A DNA stretch of 64,000 bases from Saksenaea vasiformis B4078 (lineage: Eukaryota > Mucoromycota > Mucoromycetes > Mucorales > Saksenaeaceae): NCBI GenBank assembly GCA_000697055.1, contig JNDT01002355.1, forward strand, positions 1 to 64,000, read 5' to 3'. The translations under genes and the position numbers were made by a program. This document shows positions 24,571 through 36,460 of this stretch, in pieces; the stretch's first letter is position 1; each line of letters opens with the position of its first letter. Under the pieces are notes generated by a model, which made no database searches, was not told where the DNA came from, and saw nothing but the letters and a program-made list of their open reading frames with translations.

Positions 24571-25179
24571 CTACTTTGGACTACAATGTATGGTTTGAAT
24601 CGACGGACACATGGGAGTTGGAGAAGATATTTTATTTATCATCCAAAATAGCAATAGGATTACTTCCCATCGTGCTTTTATGAGGATATCATCCGAAAAC
24701 GTTACTTTCTCCAATATTTCTTCAGCGTCCATGCCGGGCTCGTCATCAGCACTGTCGTTGGCGCTGTTGTCATTATTACCATCGCTGTCGTCGTCGTCGT
24801 TATACCGCATCGGACACGGTGAATTCGTCAAATAATTTAAGTCCTTCAGAATTTTCGCATTTACCAAATTCTTATAGTGCAGAAAGTTGAGGAAAACTGC
24901 TCTCTACAATAATCGGATTGAGATTATTCCTGACAGCTTCCTTGCGCCTACCTCAAGAGACAAGACGGTCATCAACACTTTGGCTAGCAGCGTTGTGTTA
25001 TACGCGGGTGGAATAAGGGTATATGTTTTCGTATAATGATATAGGCAGCATTTTAATAGCTTGAAGCCTCGTGCGATAATGTTATAGCCGTAGAATTGGA
25101 GGGTAACGGCCTTCAGGTGCTCTACCCATACACACTTTGGCAATTCGCCCTTCCAGCCTTCCAATTTGTACTTTCTCAA
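24571..25179 (-). pseudogene. Unrecognised gene broken by one in-frame TAG
   Basis: Two adjacent minus-strand frames (25179-24904 and 24867-24571) are in the same phase and read through a single TAG at 24906-24904. The upstream part reads KCVWVEHLKAVTLQFYGYNI and YTLIPPAYNTTLLAKVLMTV. The downstream part reads LNYLTNSPCPMRYNDDDD, then an acidic Asp/Asn run and EEILEKVTFSDDILIKARW. I do not recognise the family. The composition looks like an expressed protein rather than chance, so I read it as a recently broken member of a multi-copy family. Confidence 0.45.
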
Positions 25180-25590
25180 GCTGAGCTGGCTTTTGTCAGT
25201 TTTCTGATATCACTGACAAAGAGTGTAAGGTGCCAAGCAGCTACAGCCCAAGTTTCAGACCCAGACGACAGCATGAAGCATTACGATGCTTCACAATGTG
25301 GCGACATTTCGCAAGGACCAGCACATGATCTCAAAAACAGCAATATTCGGCACTACCCATAGATTCTACACAAGATATACAGTTGGACGCGGCCATTTTA
25401 TCGACGATATGGTCACCTTATTCACTCGTTAAAGCACAACTCCGGCAACTTTAACATTCGCCCAACCCGCGCTCCTGACAAAATCTCAGATCAAACTCCT
25501 ACTCTGACATGACACTTTGATCCCTTTCAAGCTCAGACTCTTCGACACATCCATGATCGCTTGCTGCGGTGTCTGTGGTGTTCTGCGCCA

Positions 25591-25710
25591 ATAAAAACGA
25601 CTAGTTAATCTTCGGAACCAAAAATCAGCAAATGAATACTTCCAGTTAATCTTCGGAATTTGGTGCAGCAAATAAAATCGCTCAGTTAATCTTCGGACTT
25701 CTACTGCGAC
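25591..25710. repeat. 40-bp tandem repeat, three units
   Basis: Three units of about 40 bp share the core AGTTAATCTTCGGA at 25603, 25644 and 25684 and AATAAAA-type sequence at their starts. Spacing is 41 and 40 bp. Confidence 0.8.
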
Positions 25711-26552
25711 GGAGCTCCAAAAACAAGCTTGCTTCTTGCTGTCAGCTATGAACACCCCGCAAGAGCAACACAACGACCACATGCATCATGAAGAAGTATT
25801 CGCTTCCGTTGATGCCAACGTTTCAGAGGAGATTTTTGAAAAAGAAGAGCTAGTAGCGGCAAAAAATGAGTGGCGAAATGAGGAGATCTGCCACACCACT
25901 GGTGTAACGACAACCGGTAACGCTGCACAAGAATCGGCAGGCAGATAAGTTCTTACTCTTTGTTTCATCACTGTTAAATATTTTTCAAGTCAGTAAAATG
26001 GAGGGTATGCTAATATGCGTGTTGCACAAACCAACTCCTTTTCTTAAAAACGCCTAATCAGTATTCTCTTGATCTAGCGCTGTTGTATTACCCGTGCCTA
26101 ATCTGCCTTCTGGATCCTGAGCCTGTCTATACGAAATATTCAAAACGAAAAAAGGTCTTTATGGTCTGGATGACCGGTTCCTGGTCAGAGGACCCAATGA
26201 CAGAGAAAATGACACTTCTTATCATTTCCAATTGGTACCGATATGAAGGTTGTAGAAAGATATCTCTCGGTCACTGTCGCATAATTCTGGACAGATTGCT
26301 CTTGTGCTTATCCCAGTAGCTGCTTGTATGTATATTTGAATGTAGCTGTCTGTCAATACGGCGTCATTGACAAAGATAACTGCCTGTTCGCACTGGCCAT
26401 ACCTTGCTGAAAGGCTCAGCAGACACGGAGGCGCAAAGTGTTAGTCTAAGCAGCGTCCCATCATGCATAACAAAAGAACAATCGTACGAATTCACATATA
26501 CTCCATCTAACTATTTGACAACAAATCTCCTTTCCTTTTTATCCGCAAAGCC
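25711..26552. other. Region between tandem repeat and Fanzor pseudogene
   Basis: A short plus frame at 25748-25948 (MNTPQEQHNDHMHHEEVF, 66 aa, acidic, no known motif) begins just after the 40-bp repeats and may be real. The remainder shows nothing clear and should contain the left flank of the Fanzor-like locus. Confidence 0.35.
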
Positions 26553-29500
26553 ATGGACAGACAGCAAAACGAAGTTGGAGAGCCCCCGCCCCGCAAGAGA
26601 CGGTATGGGTATCAAGAAACCCCCCTCTCGCAGTTGCCTGGTCGCGACTACTCATTTGTGCGAAAACTGAAGCTTTGCAATTTTCTGCGGGAGGACCACA
26701 AGCAACTCAGGGTATTGTACGATGGAATTCTCATGTAGACTCTTTCAAATATATTAAGCACAGGATGATATAGGGCGTTCTTCGTTTAGTGGCAGAAGAA
26801 CATGCAACCGCCTGTCAGTGTGCGATGCTTTTGGTCAATTTACATGTCCATCGTTGGATTGATGGCTACTTCGAAACCTTTCCTCCTGCCCATGAAGAAG
26901 TGTTCTTTATTGCAGCGTTTAAAATGATCCTGACCCGAGATACCGGCACAAATGTTCGGGTGGCGTTTGTACGTAGCGATGTTAGGAAGTTATCAGAATA
27001 AACTAAGACTGCTCCCATGATCAATAGTCCAACTACCGCTGGTGTTTCGATCTACGGCAGACTTTCGAGAACTTCTTTGATACTTGCAGAATGAACCCAG
27101 CGACGGGAGAAGGTATACATGTAAATTTAAATTTATAAGGCTAAATGAACTTATAACTTCTGCAGAAAACTACCGGTTTCCCACGTTGGCATACATGATG
27201 AGAGAGCTGGCCCCGTCATTTGCGGGGAAAATAGTCAGCAGTGAGTGAAACTATCTGAAAGAAAAACGGACACAAACTTTTGCATATTTGTAGACACTTA
27301 CCTGCATATTACGTCTAATCTGGAAACATACATGAAAAGAACCTTTATTACTTTTTTTTGATGACCTGTTCGAAAATCACCAGCAAGATCAGCGGCAGAA
27401 TGGAAGAAGTTTAGGTATCACTCCACAGTTTAACGTGTTTACTCTATATTGCTTACGGTATATCGCCTTGCTTCCAATTTGTAGCATCCAGATGTGTCCA
27501 GGGAATAACAGCACAAGAACTCTTTGACCGTAGTGCATGGACAACTTTAGATGATGATTCAATCACCGACCTTGAAGTCTTTTATGGGTGTGACAAGACA
27601 AGATATCAACCTATTTTCTTCCTCACGATTGCTTACCGTTGGGAGCTTCCTAGAGAGTTTCAGAATGTTTACCAGGAGAACCTTGGCAATGTCGATATAA
27701 CCGCAGACCTCAGTGATGACGAAAACCAGCGGTTGCTTCCTTTTATGCTTCGCCTCTCAGCATTGATGCTTAAGCAGACAAATGAACTCGATGGAAAAGG
27801 CTGGACCCTTGTTCAATGGCTAAAAACCAGATAGGTAAGCTGGAATGCGGTGACCTTCTTTGAATCATAGTATGGGCTAGGCAATAATACTACGCTAGGC
27901 TACTTCCCCGTAACCGGTAAAATACTTTACTGGGCGCTTAAAGACATTACCACCAATCTCCCGGAAAATCTAGCAGTAGGTATCTCGTAAAAAAAAAGCA
28001 TAGATTGACCGAAGAAAAAATTGACACCCTTACGTTAGGGTCCTTTGCAAGGCTTTCATACCTTCAATAATGCACTCAAGGACATGATATACCTCGAGCG
28101 ACTTTGGGAAGCAATTTTCTGTCTTGATAGAGTCATGCCTCGCCGCCGCCGGGCACAAGGTTTGGTTATACTCAACCGCATGGAAGTAACATCATTACAT
28201 TTTTCATATAAGGGATAAACAACAATGAGCCACCAGAGGTAGAATTTGATTGTGGATTTGAGACGGATGGTGTTATGGTGGCAGTCAGATTTAAATCTCG
28301 CAAACCAAACCGAGGTTAGTCCAGTCTTTGTTTTACCATGAAGCACGTTAACGCAAAAATTGCATCTCAGCACCTTATCCGTCCTCTCAAAGAGACTTTC
28401 AGTTCCTTCCTCGCGACAGGGATTTCTCTAATCTGCAACATGGCATCTATCATTTGAAGAAAGAACCAAGGGGCTTAGCAGCCGCGCGCGACTTAGATCC
28501 TGACATAACTCGTATAGTGGGGATCGATCCTGGTATGCTACTTACTATAGGATTCAACAAAGGCTACATTTATATTTCGCAGGTATTCGTTCGTTTGTAA
28601 CCGCTGTGGACACGGCGGATGATCTCCATGAGGAAGAGGCAAGAAATAGTCATACATTTACCATTACAAACGATAATTATCAGTAAGAGAGCAATATCCC
28701 GTACATAGCCAGCGCAATAGCTGCGTATTTTTTTAGATTCAGCTCCAAGTTTAACTGGAGCCTTCAGCTAGAAAGGAAGAATCGTGAAATCGCCGATATG
28801 CAGGAAGTCTACGATCGTCTATCGGAACAACCTAAGACGGCTTCATCTGTTCCGGAATTCCAACGATTTCTCACGGCACAATTTACTGAAAAGCAGAGGT
28901 AACTGCAGAATACTACTAGCATACGTGGTCATATTAAATTGATCCTTTCCAGGACGGATGAGTTCAATCGTCATTATAGACACAGGGAAAGACGTGCGTT
29001 GCAGGAATCTTCTAGAAGTATGACCATGGATGTTATCGCAGACCAGGTCGGGGGATTTTATCCCAATTCAACCCTGGTGAGCATTTCACTACTTACTCTT
29101 CGTTCATTAATTATATTTCTGTTTCAGCCTCCAGTTGCAAATGTGCAAAAACAGAATAAAAAATCACGGTATCGCCAACGTCGTCAACACCGTGCTGCTC
29201 GAAACAGTAGACGTGACCAGCGTCGAGCGCTTGTGGCATACGGAAATGCCGACCTGCATAGTGGAGGTTACAAGACGTATGCACCGTTACCAGTGAAGGT
29301 GAGAGTGTTAAGATTTTCTTGGTAGTAAGAATCCTATTAATATTCACTGTGTAGACCTTTCGCAAGGTTCTAGCACGGCGATGTCCAGTAATATGCGTGG
29401 ACGAGTACAAAACCAGCAAAGTATGCAGCATATGTCATCACGACACAGTTGACTTCCGTGACTACAACATCCTGCTGTGTAATCATCGGTATGTTTGGGA

Positions 29501-29961
29501 AACGAATGAAAATAACGAAGAGCTGACCGGTACGAATTAATCTCCAGCAAAAAGTATATCAGACGTCGGCACCATAAGTACAAACGTCAATATTGCTTAG
29601 ATGACGACAGGCAGATTCTGCATCTTAGCAGTGAATGCCCCAATAGACGTCGACTAGGTATGGTCTAGTCCAGTTTGTATACGTCTTTCTCTAACACAGA
29701 AACAGCTCGCAATGATTACAGAAATATTGTCTACCCTATCCAGCTGTGCCTTCAGTGCGCGTATGGTAGACAAGGAACCAGAACATCTTTAGTAAGTTGT
29801 GCTGGTAGACGTAACACAAGGATTTCTAACTATTTGATTAGTTTTGGAATAGAGATGTTAATGCCGGACGGAACATTCGTGATGTCTTTGTTCGCTACAT
29901 CGAATCTGGATGCCAATTGACATCTCGCCCGGCAGCACTGTCCAGGACAGTTCGGCAGTAA
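26553..29961 (+). pseudogene. Fanzor (eukaryotic TnpB-like, RNA-guided RuvC nuclease) gene, decayed
   Basis: About 14 exons run from ATG 26553 (MDRQQNEVGEPPPRKRR) to TAA 29961. The three RuvC motifs are visible: TRIVGIDPG|IRSFVTAVD (28520-28600), VICVDEYKTSKVCSICHHD (29382-29440) and FWNRDVNAGRNI (29841-29880, after an intron). CxxC pairs in KVCSIC and QLCLQC flank a zinc-finger insert. VKTFRKVLARRCP precedes the second motif, as in Fanzor proteins. Upstream breaks are an eight-T run at 27352-27359 that puts TGA in frame, a TAG at 27832-27834 at an exon end, and a one-base loss that exposes TAA at 28216-28218. Apart from these the exons splice in phase. Fanzors are programmable DNA nucleases carried by eukaryotic mobile elements; an omega-RNA would be expected near the 3' end. 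Whether any part is expressed is unknown. Confidence 0.82.
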
Positions 29962-30666
29962 GGAATTGCTCACTCGTCACTTTGTATGACAGGTGAGGAC
30001 GGAGTCTAATTTCCGCAAATGATCTAACAATCGGAGATTTCAGGGCTACAGACATGGTCATGGAGCCCGCATTCATCACTGCTCGTCGTTCAATCATTAT
30101 TAGCCGTATCGACATCATAAGAAAGAGGATTGTCATAAAACATGTACATAAAGAGGGGAGTGTGGATAAAATGATAAGGTCAAAGGCAGTAGAAATCAAG
30201 GAGAATATAGATAAATTTTCTTTCCAAAGTAATATTGTGCTGAAAACTGTCTTCGTTGCGAACCCTATGATGTCTTTATACTAGCTCTATTCTGGATGTT
30301 CTACAAATAATGATCGTCATGATGGATATTTAGTGAGTCCGATTGTGAAAGGATCAAAAATGATCGTTTCGAAGTAGGACTTTGATTTCGGAATTCCCGG
30401 AGTGCGATCACAACAGGCAACTGTCGAGACGTCGGAATTGCGTTGTAGTGTGTGAAAGGTTATTCGCATTTCCGGGAAAAGGATCGTGTCCAATTGTATA
30501 AACTACTGGATTTTGAATACCCATTTGCGTCTATTCGAAGATATTTGACGTTACTTCCAGATAAACTCTGCGTCTTGGAGCACGTGTTTTTACGTTTATC
30601 CGATGCTGTGATTTTCGTATCATACTCTTCCATGTTACGTTTATGTCATTGATAGCTTCCCATTTT
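29962..30666 (+). other. 3' flank of the Fanzor locus
   Basis: No gene recognised. A 76-codon frame (30054-30284) is basic and Ile-rich without motifs. By analogy with other Fanzor/TnpB loci, this is where an omega-RNA and the element's right end would be sought, but I cannot define either. Confidence 0.35.
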
Positions 30667-31028
30667 CTAACGCAAAAGATGTGTCAGAGACAAGAATTCA
30701 TTGTCTCGTGCAAATGACGTGATAAAGATAGGGCTCGATATCTGGTGTTCGAGATAGAATACCATCGTCTCGTGCAAACGATCAATCAGTGATCGAATTT
30801 TTTTTATTTCATGCAAAGAGTGCGTGAAAGGTACGGTGTTCTTTATCTCACATAAAAGGCGTGTCGATGATAGGGTACCATCGTGTCATGCAAAGGGGTG
30901 AATCAGTGATCGGGTTCTTTTGACTCATAAGAGTGGTGTGTGAGAAACAGGATTCCGTCGTCTCATGCAAAAGTGTGTTGAAGATAGGATTATTTTATCT
31001 CGCACAGAAAAGACGTCTCAGATAACGG
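30667..31028. repeat. Degenerate 38-bp minisatellite, about nine units
   Basis: The consensus core TCTCATGCAAAAGNGTGT recurs at 38-39-bp spacing. The GCAAA-like anchors are at 30672, 30710, 30774 (after one shortened unit), 30813, 30852, 30890, about 30927, 30967 and 31003. The array stops about 10 bp before the TATA-like sequence that opens repeat copy 3. Confidence 0.85.
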
Positions 31029-31037
31029 AAAGTGATG

Positions 31038-31676
31038 CATATTTAAAGCGAGTACTTTTTTTTCCTTTTTTCTTCTTCTTCTTCTTTGGCTCTTTCGGTA
31101 CAAACATCCCCGGTACGGATGTCAACTTTTTATTACATATCCAGGATCACTCATTTTTTTTGTATGCCGTTTAGACTGCATGACCGCTGTCCCGAACTGT
31201 CTTGGCCGTGTTGGTGCTTTATGCCCACACTCAAAGTAGGTAAACGTTGTCTCTCACACACACACTCAGTATCGTCCATCTTCCGCAATAGATTGCCAGA
31301 CGATGTATCGCTTCAAGTCCTCTGCACGCTGTCTACAATGGCCGCTCCCAAGCCATAGGGTCACCCCAACCTCTCTCGCCGCCCCACCGCTTCAGGTGCG
31401 GGGCTTGGCCTCCGTCAATGGGTGGAATTACCCTTCGGGGGTAAGTGAAATGGTATCCAAAGTATTATCCATTTACTAACCATGAATTATTTTTTATGCT
31501 GCCCGAATATATTTTGCGTCCACTGGAGAGACCAAGTTCATGTAAGTTGATTAATCCTCAGACGAAACATTGATGTACTAATGGCCGCATATTCGATTCT
31601 TCTTTAGCGCAAACTTGTCTCTTCAGAGGCGCAAGATTTATTCAGTGTAGCGTAAAAGATGATTCAATAAACAGTA
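31038..31676 (+). repeat. Dispersed structured repeat, copy 3 (opposite orientation, best preserved intron)
   Basis: It opens with ATATTTAAAGCG and diverges from the other copies for about 300 bp. It aligns well from 31360 on: the GC-rich hairpin at 31400-31433, CCCTTCGGGG/GTAAGT at 31432-31446, and inverted-repeat arms 31516-31537 and 31613-31632. It ends GATTCAATAAACAGTA. Between the arms lies a textbook small intron: GTAAGT near 31542, TACTAAT branch-like site near 31577, CTTCTTTAG ending at 31607. The 5' part has plus frames with no similarity to the 68-69-codon frames of copies 1 and 2. Confidence 0.78.
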
Positions 31677-31739
31677 TGTAGAGTCTGTTGATATTGTCGA
31701 ATGTTGCTGCTCTTGGGGCTGTGTTTTTGTCTGCTAAAT

Positions 31740-32570
31740 GTTGCTAATTGTGAGCATGGTCATGTTTCACATCGTCGTCTGGGTCTGAATCTCGGGCTGT
31801 AGCTGCTTGGCACCTTACAACGGTGCTTGATCAAATGGTGGATGATCTGCCACCTCGATATCATATCAGGAAACGTGGTACATCGCTCGGTCTCTTGTCT
31901 AAGATGCTGCCACTGCTCGATGTGAGTAAGATATACAGATAAGGATAAATTATTCATTGGATTCATTTATTTCTAGAATGTCAGAACCCGACGCACTGAT
32001 CAGGACGAAGGGACGGCACAGCTTCCTCTTTTGAAGAGAGATCTTCCGCGTGACGAATTCCAGATTGCCGAATCAATTGCAATGTTACTGCAAAAGCTTC
32101 CAGAAAATAGGATCTCCAGCACGATAATGAAACAGGAATTACTGACATGCTTCATTAAACCAGTCTTAGCACCTCTTTTCGAAAACACGATAGGCAAGAC
32201 CCTATCTTGGTGGACTGCTACAACAAATGATGAGTGCAAGGCAGCCACCTTCGTCGCAATCAGTCAGGATCGTCCAGGCGTGTATCAGCGACCTTGATGG
32301 TATGGTGCGGGGAGCTACGCTTGGCTTTGGTGAAGTGAAATGATTCAGCCAAATGGGCAACAAGTTTGTTATTACCAAAATCCTCGTACAACTCGCCTTA
32401 TCTGCCAAGAATTCGATTGATGTCCCTAATTTGCGTGGAGTTCTTGTGTTTCAAGCGATTGGTCACCAAGCATTTTCCTATCGGTAGTCGTCTCCATCCG
32501 TATATTTATCGATCGACAATCGAGGTGTTGTGCTTGTTGTTGGTTGGCTGGCCTTGTTTAAAGGTTTTTG
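31740..32570 (+). pseudogene. Broken unrecognised gene, probably a multi-copy family
   Basis: Plus-strand protein segments in changing frames, each too long and protein-like for chance: VLDQMVDDLPPRYHIRKRGT and LGLLSKMLPLLD near 31830-31920, FQIAESIAMLLQKLP with FIKPVLAPLFENTIGKTLSW in 32060-32215, and VQLALSAKNSIDVPNLRGVL with FQAIGHQAFSYR in 32385-32480. Stops and shifts separate them. I have an impression of related uncharacterised repeated proteins in Mucorales, but cannot name a domain. Confidence 0.4.
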
Positions 32571-33202
32571 TCTAATGAAACAAACAATCGCTATTGAAGA
32601 TTAATTGTCCTTTATGATATTAATGGCATTCTAATCTCGAATCGTCGTCTTGGATTTCTTTTGCTGGTTAGAAAGTACATCTCTTTCAAAATACCATATA
32701 ATTTTGGAATATCCGGCGAATAACAACACATCTAAAATCATGTGGATCTTCTACGTCCTCTTATTCATTGTGAACTTCTCATTTCTGTAAAACACAACCA
32801 GTGCCATATAAAGCCCACAATAACAGCAAGAAAGAATCGTCTAAGAGTCTCAACATATTCTCAACGTTATCTATTGGTTCACCAACAAATCACATCATCC
32901 TTGACTTAGCAGGACGATTTCGATATAATCACCGGATATGTTTTAACCAATAACTGTGCAAAATTAGGTGCATAAGAAGGTTGGCAACTTCATTTAAGCT
33001 CCAATACACTTGGTGGCTTCGTTACCGTCTCCAAAAGATAAGTGATATGCGGTACCTCCTCTTGCCACCCCGGAAAATGATGGTCCCGAAAAAGGGAAGT
33101 ACCGTCACATGGTCGGCTATTTCAAATTGGAGCGAAGCACACAGACCTGGTCTGACCATCTTTCTTTTTTTTTTTTTTATCTGTCCAACGTGAACAACTA
33201 AA
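32571..33202. other. Upstream region of the zinc-cluster gene
   Basis: No gene seen. AT-rich, with a T15 run at 33165-33179 just before the start codon. Confidence 0.4.
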
Positions 33203-35160
33203 ATGGTGGTGTCTGATAGCAGTAATAATAATAATAATAATAGCAGTAAAGACCTTAGTTGTCTCAGGTGCCGAAAAAAGAAAGCAAAGTAAGGAATGAC
33301 TGTGGTTTTTCTGCAAAGCAAGAGAAGAAAGGGGAAGGCAACTCATGTAATCTATCCAGATGTTCCAAAACGCGACCGACATGTACGCGCTGTGCTCGAT
33401 CGAATCAGCCTGTAGGCATCTTCTTACTATGAAGATAACAAAAGCGATCACTAAAAACAAAAGGTGTCTAGTGTGAATACCCAGATGCACCGCCTACGCT
33501 TACCGATCTTTCACAAAAGGTGCTTGATCTTTACGACACCTTAAAGGAGCTAGAAGGCGAACTACTTGTGCCCTACCTACAAACGATGGAACAACCTTCG
33601 GATGACCCGGTTCCTACATCGCCAGTTGACCCACCAGACTCGAATGCCTTGTCACCCCAGCAACCACAAAAGCGACAACGTCGGACTTCTCAGAGTTTGG
33701 AAACTTCCTGTGCGTGGTCTATGTCCCTTACATCCAATGGATTATCTATTCAGGCAATGATCAGGGACTTGTCAGAATTCTACAAATTTTCCCAAGACCT
33801 TTCCCGACAACTGCACCGTGATTTTGGACCTGAATGTCTGCCACCAAACTGGGAAGCAGAAGACGACATTGATATTGATGATTCAACTGAAGACGATGAT
33901 GAACTCGATGAAGATGAATACCTTGTCACTATCCCAATATCTCCTAACACATTCCTTCTCTTCGATCATATTGAATATGACGATGTCCCTTGGAACCCAG
34001 ATGATCTCCCGCCGTTACAAGATTTGTTACAGTATGTACATTCTTCAAAAAATGAACCCCCATCCGTCCAAGCAGTTTTCCTCTTGCACCAACTTCGCCA
34101 ATTTATATCGCCGTCGCTGGATGATGCTAACGATGATTCATTACAATCTCTATTTATTCACACTGCTTATGCAGTATTATGTTCCATCAACGCTGAATCA
34201 AAAAGTGGCTGTGTCGAGTCAGAACAAGAACAACGGTGGCGTGTCTCCGCCGATATTGCTACACGATTGGTATTCGATGCCATTATTACCGATACCGGTC
34301 AGAACTATCCTCTCGTTCTATGTGCGGTTCTTCTTGCATGGGTATACACGCACATGTCGGCAGGTGCATCGATCAAGGTAGCAAGACTTATCTATTTAGC
34401 AGCACGACTATGTATCATGGCAAAAGGCGATGAGGATGACGATTTACCGTGGCCAGCAGTTGTAGGATGTCTACTCTACTTTGATATCTATACCGCAGCA
34501 TTCAGTCATCGGCAAACGCTGCTTTGTGGTGACGGTGCAACTGCATTATGGGGTATGGTGACAGGTCGTCAGAAGGTTTCAGAGGATAAGCAGACAGTCA
34601 TTGCGCTGGAAGTTCAGGTACTATCTTTGTTAAATCGAGTACTATCTTTGCTCTACACAACATCCGATGCTACGTATGTTGGAAAAGTCGATGTTGATGA
34701 TATCCTGACGCTGATCAGGGATATTGAGATATGGGAACAGGCCTTACCTCCTTGGGCCGAGTGGGTAACTCATCAGCAGCAGCAACAACCAGAACCAACA
34801 AATCATATGCATATGGTTCACAACATAGCCAAGATCTTGCTCTTTCGGCCACTGTGTAAAGATTTTAAGAAAGACAGCAGTGGTAATGAAGAAGAACAAG
34901 AAGAAGAGGAAGAGCAGACGCATACGAGAACGACATTCTTGGACTTGTCAGTTGCATCTGCTGACCGATTAGCTACTTGCTTGGTGGGGAATGATCACTG
35001 GACACGCGCAGCGTCTCAGTTGGCACGAGACGTACTAACACGCGTCTGCAAAACCTTTGATCAAGACGAACAAACGATGGATGAGCTGAGACCGATACAA
35101 CAGAAACTGGAGGCAGCCGAGCAAAAAATACGTTGCAAAATAAAACCAACGCATCCGTAG
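33203..35160 (+). CDS. Zn2Cys6 fungal-type transcription factor
   Basis: Three exons. ATG 33203 opens MVVSDSSNNNNNN. Exon 1 gives SCLRCRKKKAK, exon 2 (from about 33351) CSKTRPTCTRCARSNQP, and exon 3 (from 33471) CEYPDAPP. Together they make the complete six-cysteine cluster CxxCx6Cx6CxxCx7C, which splicing alone restores. A coiled-coil linker (LTDLSQKVLDLYDTLKELEG) follows, then an acidic stretch. Residues 250-430 are helical and resemble the fungal-specific regulatory domain (AVLLAWVYTHMSAGASIKVA, LPWPAVVGCLLYFDIYTAAF). The protein is about 600 aa and nuclear. Target genes cannot be told; no metabolic cluster lies beside it. Confidence 0.9.
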
Positions 35161-36460
35161 AATTCACGTTCGTTTTCTTGTTTCGCCTTTTTTCTTGGGG
35201 GTCATCCGCCCGAAAAAAAAAAGGCATCATCGCCCTGCCTGGCCGCTTCTGGTTCTAACGAGAATGTACCAGTGATCATTTTTGAATGCATGAAACCGGC
35301 AGTGACCATGTTTCTGAGACGTTTCCTAGAAAGACTTATAGAAAGAAAGCTCTTCAGCTAGTCTATGAGGACTGTAAGTATAAGTCTAGTCGTTTAGACG
35401 CAATAGAATTGATATGCATTGATGTTATGGGACAAGAAAAGAGAAAGAGGAATCGATCAGAAAGGAATGAAGACAGTTTGGTGAAATGTAGTTGTAGAAC
35501 CACAGTTCATAAAGTGAAAATATCGTTTGCAGAGAGAGCCGTCTGAATTCAGACATCATGCAACTAAGCGCGGTTACCGAGAGCGTGCAGTCCATGCTGA
35601 GATTGCACACTATATCACACTGCCACTGCGTGATGAAGCCGCTGCCATGGCCGTATCTTTGAAGACCCAATTTTTAAGTTTTGCTTTCTAATCACAATGC
35701 TGCTTTTCATTGACAAATTGATGTCAACCTCCGTATAAAGGAACCAACGACATTGTTACTGGACCAATTCACGTAAACGGAAAAATGGAAAATGAAATAA
35801 TGTGGGGCTGCAACTCTAAGCAAGGGGACAGGAATGGGGCGGATACGGTTGTCGCCACGTAGTACGGAGAGAGCCAGGAGTCTAGACGGGGAGGTTAAAA
35901 AAACCCGCTAGATCCATCAGGTGCCTTTTCCCCACGATCAATCCATGTCAGCCACATGCGCGAGGCCTGTTTCAGCTGGCCGGAGTAATGCACTTGATGG
36001 ACGGGACGGACGTTGGGAACAATAGAATAGCTATTCCCGCCAAGTAAGTTATTCATGTCATCGTGAATAAGCGGTCGTTTGGCTAAAATGGATAAATGTA
36101 GGCAGCAGATCTTTCATCTTTCATCTTTCATGCTATGGATGATTCCCAAATTCGATAGGCAGCTACTTTTTAAACATGTATATTCGGATTGCTTCTCTCT
36201 TTTTGGGATGGTTTCAAGCGATTTTCGCGTGTGCGAGCCCGCGGAATCGGAGAAAGTCGGGGACATTCACGAAAATCACCGAGTGTTACCGTCGTGAGAA
36301 AAAACCAGCCAACAGAATTCTGGGGTTTTGCTTTTTTTTTTTATTGAATCATGCATGGAAATAAGTTCATGTGTACAGGCGGACTAAAGGGTGGGGAGAG
36401 AAAGGGAGAGAAGGTGATGGAAAATGATCGAAATTTATACAAATGCATTGTTGTTGTTAT
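35161..36460. other. Intergenic with a doubtful split ORF
   Basis: A plus frame at 35286-35546 contains LVYEDCKYKSSRLDAIELIC, and a following exon-like block (35541-35690, after TTTGCAG) reads EPSEFRHHATKRGYRERAVH. They could belong to one unrecognised gene or remnant. The rest (35800-36450) shows nothing. Confidence 0.3.

Noticed and set aside
30667..31028. CRISPR-like array
   Set aside because: Units are contiguous 38-bp degenerate repeats with no unique spacers, in a eukaryotic context.
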